DNA of 64,000 nucleotides from Gyromitra esculenta (GCA_038503075.1 JBCAML010000007.1:1302001-1366000), one strand, 5' to 3'. Shown: positions 32,896-45,548, numbered from the stretch's first letter. Program-made: numbers and translations. The notes: generated by a model from the sequence alone, not told the origin.

Positions 32896-34300
32896 GGGTA
32901 ATGGTTATTCTTATGAGGCATTGATGTGGGTTTCGTTATTACTACAGAGAAGCGGCTGGCTCTTATTGCTTAGTTTATATTTAGTGTTTGGAGTTTTATT
33001 AATTTGTACGATACCATCGAAACCTGGCGAAGAATTTTGTGTGGAAATTCTTTGAGATAAACTTAGTTTTCCTCGACAATTTTAAAGCAATAGTTACGTT
33101 TAATCGTTGTGGAAGAGGTTAAAACTTTGTCAAATTTATATTACTCCCGAACGACCCCACACGCCACATATATTGATTGGCCACATATAGCTAAACATAG
33201 CTTAATTATAAGTCGATACATGTATACGTAGCTGAGATATATGCATGTGTTCTAGTCTGTAGCAACTGGAGATACATGTACTTCGTTCCCACTAGCTTTC
33301 TTCTACTCTCTAATATATAGCGTGCTTCGTAGCGAAAATGCAAGATCAAATATTGTTTTAGAATCTCGATAGCTTAATATTTAGAGAATAGTTCCCTAGA
33401 AAGTTGACAGTTTTGGCGGTGCACGGGTTGGTGTTTAAGAATCATTAGATATCACTCGCCGTCAAACACAAAGCTGCTTGGTCGTGATTGGAATTCTTAA
33501 ACGCAAAAATCTTTTTAGCTTCATAGAGTTTCCTGGGGCCCATTCCTACAGCAAGCTGCTGGGCTGAGATTGGGCACGAGACTAAACCCATTCATAGGAA
33601 GGGAGAATACTAACCACCCATTTCTCGACTCTTATCTTCTCATCTATCTCCATCCGCAAAGCGAAATTTTATCAATTACCCTCTCTTAACCCTGAAACGA
33701 TGAATCCCATAAAACACCATCACTCTGCTCATCAGTGGTTGGGTTCTTTAATTCTCTAGACATCATCATATTCTTCTTCGAACCAACCTACCCCCCTATC
33801 TTTAGCATTTTCTTATCTTGAACTCTGCTCGTTGCACATTTCCCCTACGTATACCTTTTCTCTCGTTATATGTTATATATGGAGAAATTTCTATTGAAAA
33901 CCTTTCGAAAGAGGCCCTCCAGCGTCTACTAGACACCATCTTTCAACTCAAGTCTAGTTCAAACCCTGAGTGGTCTGTCAACGCTGACACTTTGCGCAGT
34001 TTCTAAGATAGCCTCTAGCAAACCCTTTAAACTTACTGCCAGAGACTCTATTCCCTGTTGTTTTTCGCGGATAGCATAAATACGTTAGATGACCACGGGG
34101 GAGATTTAGGACTGCTAATGTGAGGTTGGAGTATCAGCGAAGAATGAGGTAAAAGAGTACGGGATAGAGTGGCGGGGAGCGCAAATCTCATGACTTGCCT
34201 ATTCTTTATGGCTTTCTATTAATATTCTGCCATTACCGTTTGTGGGTCTTCATGCTGGTTCTTTGAAGTTGGTGCAGCAGTATTTAAGGATACGAATATA
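32896..34300. other. Intergenic, no gene seen
   Basis: The left end should hold the 3' end of the Rrn9 gene. TACATGTA occurs at 33217 and 33273. Pyrimidine-rich DNA around 33610-33860 resembles a fungal promoter, but the short frame after it (33818-34006) has no homology I recognise. Confidence 0.4.
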
Positions 34301-34481
34301 GACGCCTTCACGGTCTATCTGGACACCTCTCTCACCCGGACAACTAACGGGAATAGGAAAGTTTCTAGCGTTGCAACCGACTTCTTTGCTGCTCAAGCAG
34401 GAATTCTCTACCAAACATTAACCAATCGTCATCTGTCCGGGTGATTATGAGGGGGGTGTCCGGGTGGACCGTGGAGGCGTC
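34301..34481. mobile_element. 181-bp element with ~50-bp TIRs
   Basis: The left end (from GACGCCTTCACGG) and the right end (complement from GACGCCTCCACGG) pair over about 50 bp with several transition differences and one 6-7 bp gap, ending at CACCCGGAC on both sides. TA flanks both sides (34299-34300 and 34482-34483). The unpaired middle is only about 80 bp and non-coding, so nearly the whole element could fold as a hairpin. No second copy was seen in this window. Confidence 0.78.
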
Positions 34482-36391
34482 TATTTACCTATGCCACAGT
34501 CCCGAATCTTAGAGAGCCAGCGGTCGAAGGAAATTCCTGTGGCAGCAGTCCCAACAGCAGCAGGATCACTATTGAACCTATGATATACCGAAATACTGGA
34601 GGAGAATGGACTTCGTTCAAAAAGTAGCGATCGTAAGCCCCAAATCTCGTCCTCTTGCGGTTTTCCTATCCACCCTCAAGAACATCGGCTCTATATCACT
34701 TTAATCCATTAATATTGATAACCTTTAGTTTTTGTAGGCCTTGTGAACTCACCGATTTATTTTTTGCTGTTAGCGAGACATTTTGGTCCTAATTTTATTT
34801 GCTTGCCGAAATTCTTTGGCTGACCTACTTATTAACTTGGATGAAATCTGACTAGGGGGAGATTTTCGCATCTCAAACAGCAATTTCTCGTGATATTTCT
34901 ATTCAACTTTTAATGAATGAATTCGTGAGCCTACAAGTCATGATATACTGTTGGCGGCTGCAGGCGCGAAACGTCAGCTTCCGCGTTTCTTCTAGTCTAT
35001 TTTATATATTCGTTTTGCAATAATCATTGGTCGTCATCTCTCACCCGGACTGGAAAGTTGTACTAACCTTAAGGGTTTGTACAGCAGCGCCAGCAGAAAA
35101 TTACTTGATACTCAAAACTGGAGAGCTCGTGATCTCACTCTCTTTTACAAGTCGTCACTCTAAATTACCGATCACTAGATTTTACGTTCGTCTCCATATG
35201 CATAAGAAAAGAGGAACAACTTTCTAATGAGTTTCTTAGGAAAGATAAGATAGCAGTCACCTAGACAAACGCAGTCTTGAAAGCCATTTATAGCATTGAA
35301 GCTGGGCTATCTCTTAGTAGCTTGTTAGTAATTTCTTATACAATCCTTTTCGCCCCACTTCATAAACCAAAAACGTCAAATTCAGCTGCAGATCGACTTG
35401 GAGAACAAGAAAATGTGACAGATTTGGGTGCTATGACAAGGGAGCTAAAGGGCTTCATTAAGACACATAATCTTAGAGCGCTTTCAGGCTATGATACTCG
35501 GAATATCTGTGGTAAAATAGCTAGGAGAGGCCGCATGAGATATAAAATACGGTGACTGAGTAGATAGTTAAAGGATTAGAGAACATTAGAGAGAAGCAGT
35601 GAGAGATGGCATATAATTTACGTCTGAGTTGTAACTAAAAGCTATACTTAAATGCGAATGTAATAATAGTTGAGCTTGCTATTTTTGATTGTGATGTTGG
35701 ATCGTCCGGGCATTGTTTATCAGTATTGATCACCTCACACCTAACCACTTCCGGACTTGCTACTATTCAACTGATTGGTGAATCGTGATACATGTTTTGG
35801 CTTGTAAACATCCCATCAAAGTAACATGATATAAAAATAACAACGGGAACCAGGGACTGTAGAAAACATAGGTATCGTCGTCGTCGATTAGGCCTGCAGT
35901 CTCGAGATTAGGGTTAGGTTTAAAAATTGTTAGCGCAAGCACCATCAACTGGATCTTGCTTCCCGCAATCTAGCGACATGCATCCTCATCTCCAGTTGTA
36001 TCCATTTAACACATTCGCTTGTCACATACCTAACGAAATAGTGGTAGCTATGTGCTCTGGCGTGTGAATAGGAAGTACGTTATTGGTCCAACACATCCGC
36101 TTCCCTAGCCGCCATCATGGTGCGCAACAGAATCCGAGCGAATGGTAACCCTGAATCGGTACCCAGAAGAGAGGATTGCAGATTACAGGCCAAGCAGGCT
36201 TACATTATTGACACGACACGTACCATAGTTACACGCCTGCAGCTTTTGGTCCGTTTGCACTTAAACAGCTACTCACGCTGGTTCATGTATCAGGCAACCC
36301 CGCAGAACAAACAAACTTCTAAACAAACAAACTCCCATACTAACACGCAACTACGTCCCACCGATCTCCTCTCCCCTGGAAAGCGGAAAGA
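34482..36391. other. Intergenic, upstream of Hsp70-like gene
   Basis: No gene is supported. A telomere-like TTAGGGTTAGG lies at about 35918. The last few hundred bases are the probable promoter and leader of the Hsp70-like gene; a 99-codon frame there (36117-36416) has no domain and overlaps the start codon. Confidence 0.4.
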
Positions 36392-38631
36392 ATGCAGTCG
36401 CCACCGTCAGATTTAAGCCTTCGGAACGTAACCGAGAAGATTAAAGATGTATCTTTGTCCGGTGAGACCAACAGACTCGTGGTGGGGGTTGACTTTGGGA
36501 CAACATACAGTGGGTAAGATAGCGAGTTTCGCGAACTTATTATCAAATCTTATCTAATTACTTTCTCGCGATCTAGTGTTGCCTGGGGGTATACAGGCTC
36601 GCCTTCAGAGATTCACGTTATTCAGGTTCGGATTCAGCTCATTCTTTCTCCGCCAAGTTGTAGCTGACATAGTTTCTCAAATTATATAGAGTTGGCCCGG
36701 CGGCGCGAACTTGACATCTCCTAAAGTACCCTCGAAGATCGCCTATGAAAAAGACGGTATAAAATGGGGGTTTCAAATCAAACCATTCCAAAATTGTATC
36801 GAGTGCTTCAAGCTGTGTCTCGACCCGAACCTACGACCCCCAGATTTCGTTTCCTTGCCCAACATATACGCACAACTGCAGCTTCACGGTAAAAGTGTAC
36901 AGGATGTTGTTAGGGATTATCTGCAGATGCTTTACGACCACACTATTACGATGTTAACGCGATCACTTGGCCAGACGTTCGTGGATAATACAAAAATTGA
37001 GTTTATATTAACATGTCCAGCAGTTTGGAGCGACCGGTCCAAAAACGCTACCCTTCAGGCAGCAGAAGGAACGGGAATGGCAAAGTCGTGTAAAATCAGA
37101 TTAATTTCTGAGCCGGAGGCTGCAGCGCTATATACACTGAAAACAATACAACCGAAAAACTTGCAGGTAGATTTTCTAGATAGTCAAGTTCTTGATGTTG
37201 CAGGCTCTAATAGATAATTATAGGCAAGCGATGACTCGTGTTTTGTTGTTTGCGATGCAGGTGGTGGTACCGTGGATCTGATCTCTTACGAGATTCTACA
37301 AACCGAACCACTACAAGTCAAAGAAAGTGTGACGGGAACAGGTTCGACAGTTTCAATCCCCCCTCTTCAAATCACTCAAATCTAATACCACCAAAGGAGA
37401 GCTTTGCGGCTCCGCATTTCTCAATCGTCGATTTGAAAGCTTTGTAAAAGAACGCCTAGGCTCAGCTTCATACTACGCCATGAAAGAAAAAACAAAAATA
37501 GCGGCCCTTAAGTCTTGGGAAGAATACGTCAAGAGAGTTTTCGTGGATGGAGAGGACCAAGACGTGTTTCCCATCCAATTTCCTGGGTTACCTGATGATG
37601 AAGCCAAGGGTATTGATTGTGGTTTCATGACTGTCACACGGTAATAATACCTAAGGATGGACTCTCTTTTGGTGTTTAAGTGGTTAACATTTTTCAGTGA
37701 GGAAGTACAAGGAATATTTGAGCCAGTGATCGAAGAGGTGGTGCGGTTAGTAGACGGTCAAATTACTGCTGTACAATCTAAAGGGAAACAAGTGAAGAGC
37801 ATCCTTCTTGTAGGGGGATTCGGTTCCTCAGAATACCTGTTTATGCGGTTAAAGAACAAATATACCGATGTCTTGTCAACACCCGACAATCCAGACGTTG
37901 TCCTCCAGCCGGTTGACTCATGGACAGCAGTAGTCCGTGGCGCAGTTATTCGAGGAATGGAAACAATTGTCCAGACACGAAAATCGCGATATCACTATGG
38001 CGTTAAATACTGGGAATACTACGATGAAAATGTACACTTGGAGGAACACAAGTACTGGGATACAACAAGAGAGAAGTGGCTCGCAGAAAACCAGATAAAA
38101 TGGTACATCGCGAAGGTCTGAGCCCTAACCCTATACTATTAGTAAATCCTTCACTAACGCCTTTTTCGCAGGGCACCGAAATGTCCGAGGAAGAAAGTAT
38201 CGCGTTTCCATTCTATATCACATTTGAGGATCATCACAGTAGGGTACTAGTCGACGAGCTAGTCTGCTGCCAGGAAACGTTCCCCCCAAAATGCATTGAT
38301 TCCAGTGAGTGTCTCCTCCATCAACAAGTGCGTGAGAGAATCCGCTGCTGACCCCCCTTCGTAGCCGTCAAGACAGTGTGTAGACTTCGTTCGGACCTAA
38401 CAAACGTCCCAAAATCGATGTACACCAAGGGGAAGAACTCAAGAGACATTGAATACGAGGGGCTCCATTTTACCATGGAGATGACTGTTCTGAGCGCTTC
38501 ATTGTTGTTTGAGTTGAGTGTGGACGGCATCCGGTAAATAATCATTCCATCGGCTTTTGCTTGGCGAATCTTGCTAACATAGATTTCCTGAATGCAGATA
38601 TGGAGAAGTTTCCGCGGACTTTGCTACATAA
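36392..38631 (+). CDS. Hsp70-like (HSPA12-type) ATPase-domain protein
   Basis: Nine exons: 36392-36513, 36577-36625, 36690-37166, 37224-37341, 37397-37640, 37698-38115, 38172-38304, 38365-38533, 38598-38631. All introns are 54-66 bp with consensus borders, and the 587-residue product stays in frame to its stop. Actin-fold motifs are complete: phosphate-1 VGVDFGTTYSGVAW, phosphate-2 VCDAGGGTVDL and adenosine motif ILLVGGFGSSEYL, with the LISEPEAAALY connecting segment. After the ATPase domain the sequence does not resemble the canonical beta-sandwich substrate domain or carry an EEVD-type tail. This fits the divergent HSPA12-like proteins that are expanded in filamentous fungi. Client proteins and cellular role are unknown. 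It stands alone, 1.2 kb upstream of the PAP2 gene on the same strand. Confidence 0.92.
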
Positions 38632-39847
38632 CTGTTTTTTAGTTTTTTTTTTTAGCACTAGCGCTCCCCTAACCCTTGTTTTGTTGGCTGTCTAATAGAT
38701 ATATGATCTGTTAATTCATTGGAGCTTTGCAGCGTTGAAGTCTAATAGCTTCTTGCTCTGGGCCCTTGATTGCAATGGTTCTTTCTGATTTTTCATTTCG
38801 CTATAGGATTGATCATAGCTAGGCCGGCTAGAAACTTGTTCTTAGTAGTAAATTCCATACGTGTATAAGTTTTAATGATTTAAAATTCAAATCAGTATCT
38901 ATGGGGGTAGATATGTTCATGAAGGAACTGATACTTACATATCTGCATGTTTATGGGAACAATGAATCCAAGTAATTTGTACATGTAACCGTGCCTAACA
39001 AATATCCGGGATGGAAGACAAAATACAACCAGCCATAAATCTCAAAGTATCTTCAACACACTAGAGAGAAATAAAAAACATAAAGTGAAATAAAAAACCA
39101 GCACTTCAGTTTAAGAAGGAAAAACCTCCAGTATTTTTATGATAATGGTGCTTAAATGTAAAGTTAAAATTGTTACATAAACTGCCAGCTTAATAAATAG
39201 AAAATTCCTAAACTTAGTAGAAGTATTAATTGATTGTCGAGTTTTAAATGAGATTAGTAAATACTGGAAGAGGGGCAGATAGGTTTGTTGTTGAGAAATA
39301 GTTTTTTGCTTGTGGTTGCATCTGGTAGAAAGCTGGGGAGTTTGTAACCACGACCGTATAAGCACAAAAATAAGGAGCATCGTTACCGAGATTAGGGTAA
39401 ACTTGAAATAGTTGAAACGAGAGGTGAGGTCGAAATTGAGTGTCCGCACAGGGTCCGGTGCCAGGGCATAAAGCTTGGCTGACGTCTTGTTATGACGTGA
39501 ACAAAGCCACAGATCGTGGGTTGTGCAACACCACGCAATTTCACAGCAAGTGAGAGAGCCTGTTTGCTGCAATTCCTTGGTAGAATGTCCTGTCTCGTTC
39601 GTCAGGAATAGGACTACAAATACCCTTGTGCCTCGCCTGCTCTTGTTTGCATTCTTCGTTTATCCGCCCTGTCTGATCCGTTAAGCGCGAACTTGTCATT
39701 GGTGTATTTTGTCATCAGGAGTCACTCGTCTTTTTGCTAGCTAATCAACCGATCTCTACTTCATCCCAACCACACCATAAATCTCATGAACTTCAACTCA
39801 ACTATTGAAGGAGAAACAACTTATTGAAACTATACTATTCGTTCATC
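38632..39847. other. Intergenic, PAP2 gene promoter side
   Basis: The left end carries the 3' flank of the Hsp70-like gene, with CCCTAACCC at 38667. TACATGTA occurs at 38980. A 153-codon minus-strand frame (39111-39572) with two hydrophobic stretches is present but I do not accept it as a gene. Direct upstream DNA of the PAP2 gene is CT-rich. Confidence 0.4.
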
Positions 39848-41389
39848 ATGTCTGGCCTTCTCGGCCGCCTACGGCCCAACCATAGCTCTATTTCCACCAC
39901 GAACACTAATTCAGGTCTCTCCGGCCCTACTCCGCGAGCCAGCACAAATGATCCAAATGCCCTCGACCAAGCCCCCACAAACACCACAGTAACGAGAGAG
40001 AAACATTCAAGACGAGACCTTGAGGCTGCAGAGAACGATTTCGAAGGATGGGTGGATCCATATGGGCCTGCACCAACGGTGAAACAGTGGTTTAAGTGGT
40101 ACTGGCATGACCTCCTTGCGTGAGTAGACCTACAAAATGTTTTTCCTATAATAGCTTCATTGACAAACCTAAATTTCGAATTTAGATTCATCTTTATGGC
40201 TGCAATCGCTCTATGGCTGCTCATGTGGAGTCCAGTTCCGTATCGTAAACTTTTCGCTGTAACTTACAATCCGCAGTCTGGTCTCTCACCGTTAGTTTGC
40301 CCATGCTTTCTTCCTACTGCTGGTTCATCAAAGTTACTAAAATCCCATAGGAGTTCTGAAGTAATCTATCCTTCGTTCGCCCATCCAAAGCAGTCGCAGA
40401 TTATGCCCATCATCCCAGACGCCTTGATCGCCGTTTTCGTCCCCTGGTTCTCAATCTGGATTATTAATTTTTTCGGCATCTCTACCTATGGCCCCAACGG
40501 TCGACGCCTGAAGATGAAAGGTAAACGCGGTGGCTTCCTTTTAGGCCGTGGTTCGTTTTGGAATGTAAACAACGGCTGCTGGGGCGTAATATATGCTGTT
40601 ATGACTGGTGCTACCTTGCAAATTATCATCAAGCTTGTAATTGGCGGGCTTCGGCCCCACTTCCTGACTGTCTGCGATCCGCAGATTGATAAAGTGAAAG
40701 GCCAGGGATTCCAGAATTTGTATTTCGACATCACCTCCTGCCGCGATTACGAGAATAGGAAGGATGCGATTGCAAACGCCATGCAATCTTTCCCATCTGG
40801 TCATTCTATCGCAGCCTGGGCGGGGTTGTTTTACGCCTCACTATATTTCAATGCACACCTAAAGATCTTCGCAAACTACCATCCATCCCTTTGGAAGCTT
40901 CTGTTATTCGTAGCTCCTATGCTTGCTGCGACTCTGATTGTGGGTTCATTGACTCTGGACATGAGCCACAATTGGTACGACATCGTTGTTGGATCTATGA
41001 TTGGGGTCGTTATGGCTCTCATGTCGTATAGGATGTGCTTCGCGTCTATCTGGGATTTCAGATGTAACCACATACCTCTACCACGAAACAGAGAGATTCC
41101 AGCCTTTGGTTATGGAATACAAGAGTTGGAGAACTGGAGTGGCTGTGTTGCCACGAGGAAAGGCGGCTGGGGAGTTGCTTCGAGATATTCTCGGGAGGGA
41201 AGGGTTTGGGGCGCCCCAGGAGATTGCTCGGGCTTTTCTGTCAGCAGTCCAGTCGGTAGGGGAGAAGGCTTAAGAGATGGAAACCGTCACCACCATCACC
41301 ATCAACAACAGCCATACGTACAATCAGCTTATGCACCTGAAAGTTCAAATAGAGGGGCAGGGGTAAGAAACAGTGGGATTAATGAATAG
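39848..41389 (+). CDS. PAP2-family lipid phosphatase (DPP1/LPP1-like)
   Basis: Three exons (39848-40119, 40186-40290, 40351-41389) give 471 residues. The second intron (60 bp) is in frame and stop-free, but its GTTAGT donor, TACTAA branch and CATAG acceptor argue that it is removed. The membrane-protein core carries the three phosphatase motifs: K-x6-RP in KLVIGGLRP (about 218), PSGH (about 274) and a third motif S-x6-H-x3-D in SLTLDMSHNWYD (about 325-335). In the third motif the usual Arg after Ser is Leu. Several hydrophobic spans flank these motifs. Enzymes of the family dephosphorylate phosphatidate, diacylglycerol pyrophosphate or related lipids at vacuolar, Golgi or ER membranes. The C-terminal tail is low complexity and includes a run of five His. 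The true ATG is 39848; a longer open frame upstream lacks an ATG. Confidence 0.92.
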
Positions 41390-41991
41390 TTCCTATGCTG
41401 AGTGCTCACAGCAGTGTTCAAATCGAGATGGGAAATGCTGACTCTCTTTCATTTGGCTGTATTGGGCCGCTGGATGGTTGCTGTTCGCTTAAAGTGTCTG
41501 CAAATACCCTAATAGTTTTGTTCCTATTTCGCTTTTTATAGCATTCCTTCGTTACTTTAATTCAGCTTGTCTCTCCTTTGTGTAAATTAGTTCTGGGAAA
41601 GGGGAAAAGCATCAATAATACTTGAGTTTTCTATTGAACATTGTAAAGAAACATGGCGCGGTAAATTCCACATTAACCCAAGAAACAGTTCATAAGTTTG
41701 AAGCTATGGCATTGAGATTTCTTCTATAGGACTCAAGTGATGATTTGTTAGAGATTTACCCAAGAATATATACAGAGTTAGCCCTAACATTTAGGAGCCA
41801 GACATTTCCCTCGAGCTAATATGTTGGGTAAAGCATAAGCGTCCTTGTAGCTCAACACAGTTTTAGTAAGGATTAGCTGATCGCCTTGACACTAGCCTGC
41901 CTCGATGACTAGGTTAATAGGATAGACTATATGAACTAGCCTATAACAAAAAAGATATCACCCGTTTCTGCGAGTGAAAAAGCGAAGGACA
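41390..41991. other. Intergenic, no gene seen
   Basis: 3' flank of the PAP2 gene. TTTTT on the minus strand near 41977-41981 is the likely Pol III terminator of the adjacent tRNA-Ser. Confidence 0.45.
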
Positions 41992-42086
41992 CGACATCGA
42001 CAGGATTTGAACCTATGCGGGCGAACCCAACAGATACCACGAATTTAGATTCGAGTATGTCGCCTTAACCACTCGGCCACGATGTC
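41992..42086 (-). tRNA. tRNA-Ser (CGA), intron-containing, stem mismatch
   Basis: Class II cloverleaf with acceptor GACATCG/CGATGTC, D-arm GCC/GGC, anticodon CGA in loop CTCGAA, an intron of about 14 nt after position 37, a long variable arm (GGG-TTC-GCCC) and T-arm with GGTTCAAATCC. Discriminator G, typical of serine. The anticodon stem ACATA/TCTGT has one mismatch that the plus-strand copy lacks, and the intron is two bases shorter, so this copy may work less well. Confidence 0.88.
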
Positions 42087-42380
42087 AGATGATACCTATA
42101 CCTGGTGAAATTGGCCGACAGAATTACCCTTCACAAGTAGTGGCCACACATGGGCATATTAGAAATTAGCACACATTCAATAGTCCAAATATCTACTCAG
42201 TACTATTCAGATATGATACTACATAAAATTTCTCATAAGTAGTGTAGAGCAACCGTAACAATAGAGTTTACGAAAATTACTAACTAAGCTTCACATGAGT
42301 TGGTCTCAACATTCGAAGGTTAAGTACAATCACAAACTCTTAATAATTCATACAGAGCAAATAGAAAGCTTCAATATTCT

Positions 42381-42477
42381 GACATCGTGGCCGAGTGGTT
42401 AAGGCGACAGACTCGAATCTATCAATTCGTGGTATCTGTTGGGTTCGCCCGCATAGGTTCAAATCCTGTCGATGTCG
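42381..42477 (+). tRNA. tRNA-Ser (CGA), intron-containing
   Basis: Almost identical to the inverted copy at 41992 but with a fully paired anticodon stem (ACAGA/TCTGT) and a 16-nt intron. Discriminator G. It is followed by TTTCGTTTTTTT, a strong Pol III terminator. The CGA anticodon reads UCG codons. Confidence 0.93.
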
Positions 42478-45400
42478 TTTCGTTTTTTTCCTTCGGTCCC
42501 TACAGATGGACAAGCAGAGAACACACGCATCATTGTGATGCCTGCAAGATTATTTAGTGGATAGCGAATACAGGTAGGGTAAGGATAGGTCTACAGAGCC
42601 ATTTAGCCTGACACCTAACTATGATCGACGTCTCTCCCCGGACAAAGTTAGTTAAATTGTTATCGCGCCAAATGGTTGAGTCAACTACAGCTGAGGATCA
42701 TGCAGTATTAAACCATTCCCCATCGCCCTATTACATTATTTGCTTTCAGGGTTTAATTACTCCTATCGTTTCCTTAAATACATTTGTGTATATGTAGTTA
42801 CGCGCGAATTTGTATAACGCCACTTAAAAAGACAGGATTTTTATTCTACTTACCTGCGAGCACCCTTGAGTACCACAATACGAGATATGATTGTGACAGT
42901 ACCAAACTAATTAGTCAACCCATTTCTATTTTCCATAGCCCTAGATTCCAAGTGTTAGAAGTTACCTAAGATTCCTAGCCATATGTACCTACCTAGATGT
43001 GCGACGGAACGACCCTAAAGTGTACATGTAGTCGTAGTTTAAAATCATAAAATATCACTCGATTAACTGTAGGTTGTCAAAGGTATTCGTTTATTTAATT
43101 ATTTATTAGGCACTTTGGAGTTTGTCCATGATCTCCAGTGGCTTTTGTTACGAACTAATTACGCGGGTATCAGGGTGGGCGGGGTTCTCGAATCGCGTGG
43201 TGGCTCTAGCTCTCCGGGTTTGCTGGCGCGAGAGTTGCGGCTTCGACTACATAAAGTGGTTTCCCTAGCCCCTAGAGTGGTCAAGATTAACAAACTACCA
43301 GCAAAGGCCTAGCAACAAGATACTAGCAGAAGATAAAATAACGTATGTTCTCAGTCTATAGTACTTCAGATATATCATCCTCTAACTGTTAGATTCTTTC
43401 GTCTTCTGAGGCCGGAAACCTTGGAACTTTAGTGTTAAGGTTGGGTTCACTGGCTAGGTACTTTTCTGAATTTCGGAGAACCATTTTTGACTACTTAGCG
43501 TTGGTTCCAGTCCTGGTGTCCTTTTGTCGAACGGCCATGTAATCCCCTGACTTCTACTAGATTTAAAGTCAGTGCTCGGTCAACCCTACCTCTCCAGGTC
43601 TCTGCCAATCACTAATAAGAAAGCAATACTTGTAGGGGGAGTACTTGGGAAATCGTGTGACGAAAAGCGGTATCTAATTTCTCTCTTGTTTTCTAATTTT
43701 CGCATTCTAGTTAGCTCAAACCATCAAATTCTCTATATTTCTCAGTGTTGGAATATTAGGGATGAACGAGATCGATTGCTTTTATTGCTTACTTACTGAG
43801 GAGAGGCTCCACCCTTCCCCTCGATATACTACTTCTTCACACCCACATGGTACCCGTGCTTTCCCTGTTCCTGCACTTTCGCCGAGTCCTCCGAGAGTTC
43901 GCCCTCCGAGACTTTGCACAGGCCTCCAATCGAACATCGGAAATCATAAATTAGGAAGCCGCACCCAACACCCAGTGACCTTCCTCCTCTTGGAACATCG
44001 GTAAAGCTGCACTCACCCAAGTTAGCATGTCATCCTATAAAACTAATGATCATCGCGTAAGCAGAAAGGAAATCCATATGGGTATGGAAAAACTCTTACT
44101 AAGTCGATAACCTTGTCTTTAAGGAGATAGGAAAAAGGTCTTGAGAGCGCAGGATGGATGAAGTTGTTGTAGCAGAGCGAATTTAGTTGGATGACGACTT
44201 ACCCAAAAGCTTTAGCCACGTGCCTGGGCTTTTTTGCGCTACTCGTCTTATAAGGGTTCATGGTATAACGACACTTAGTTTATATATAAGGATAAGAGGC
44301 CAGATCTGTAGCTTTTGAATATTTAAAATAGCAATATCTTTTACTACAATGACCCTTAGGCTTGGAGTCTTTTGCTATAAGTACCCATATTATACGCAGT
44401 TCAGGGCTAGCACTATAGCAAGTCCTGGCGGGCGGAATCGAGCATTCCATCAAGAATAGTCCTCTAATTTGGTTGAAGCAGTAGCCACGCATCAAGTAGT
44501 GATATGAGTTGGTGCATGTGATGAGCTGGAGGAATACATGTAATAAACAAGAAGATACGACAAATTTATTTCACGGTTATAGAAAGTTACTTCTGGAAAC
44601 AGTTTCTAAATTTGGGATTGTTAAAAGGTTCTAGTTGGAAGGGAATCAGGCGATCGGGCTTATATTCCACTTCTAGGCTCTATCTAACTTCGTTCAGAGG
44701 CGCTAAAAAAGAGTTTAGTGACTAGGATTCCCACATGGTTACCCACATGATCACCCACAGCAGTACCAACTAACCAGGCGGTGCGACATTTGGATATGCC
44801 AGAGTGGATGGGATGGCTCACTCTCATCATTCTATGACCGAGCACACAATTCTCGGCGGTTTTGAATTAGAAGGAAATTGCCGACTTGAATCCACACACA
44901 TTATTAGACCCTTTACCCAAGATTCGAATCTAGCTAAGAACCAGAACTGAAGTCTCTTGGGTACGAGTTCTATTGGATTTGGTACGGGCCCGTGTATGCA
45001 GGCTTTGTAGGCCTGCCAGAATATTTCACTGGGTTTGTTCATATCAAGACAGAGTATTGCTATGGGATTAGAAAGCCCATCCCTAATATAACTGCTCTTA
45101 GGAATGACTTCCAAACAGCTGTGGGTCCTAATGCTCGGTCGGGGAGGACGCTCTCGACGAACCCATAGAATAGACAAGCTATGGGTACCTTGTAGGTGCA
45201 AAGAGTAGCTTATATAGATGGAGGGCGAAACCTCACGAGTGAGAAAATAATTAGGTGTTGTTTTCAATGAGTGATAGATTATGATTCGAAGCCTACCCTG
45301 GAAATACAATACCGACTTACGAAAATAGATTCATAAGTTTAAGGATACGGAGTATTGATAGCGTTAATCGCTAATGGCATTTTCTCTCAAATTCCATCCT

Positions 45401-45548
45401 AACAAAAGCAGCTGGTAGCTAAGTGGCACACCCACATAGTAGGAAGCCTTATTACATGCAGTCGTGGGCAAAACACTGCTCTCTGCGATTCTAGCTCTAA
45501 ATACTTGACCAATATTCTCTAGTGATCTATGAGATTCCATGTCTTTAG
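42478..45548. other. 3-kb region without a supported gene
   Basis: Short frames only. Two patches with higher GC (about 43140-43250 and 43800-43990) differ from the AT-rich surroundings but match no family I know. TACTCGTCTTATAAGG near 44.24 kb, preceded by CTGGGCTTTTTT, echoes sequence at 8.2 kb. TACATGTA occurs at 43023 and 44535. A 160-codon minus-strand frame (44827-45309) has no recognised domain. Confidence 0.4.

Noticed and set aside
33428..33505. Inverted repeat GTTTAAGAAT / ATTCTTAAAC
   Set aside because: Only about 10 bp match and the flanks do not extend it or show a target duplication; chance is likely in AT-rich DNA.
39111..39572. 153-codon minus-strand frame with two hydrophobic stretches
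   Set aside because: No recognisable family, AT-rich codons, and it lies in the probable promoter of the PAP2 gene. The hydrophobic stretches are expected from T-rich DNA.
39824..39847. Upstream extension of the PAP2 frame
   Set aside because: It begins with TTG; the ATG at 39848 is the natural start.
44827..45309. 160-codon minus-strand frame
   Set aside because: I looked for transposase or reverse-transcriptase motifs in it and in the overlapping plus-strand frames and found none.
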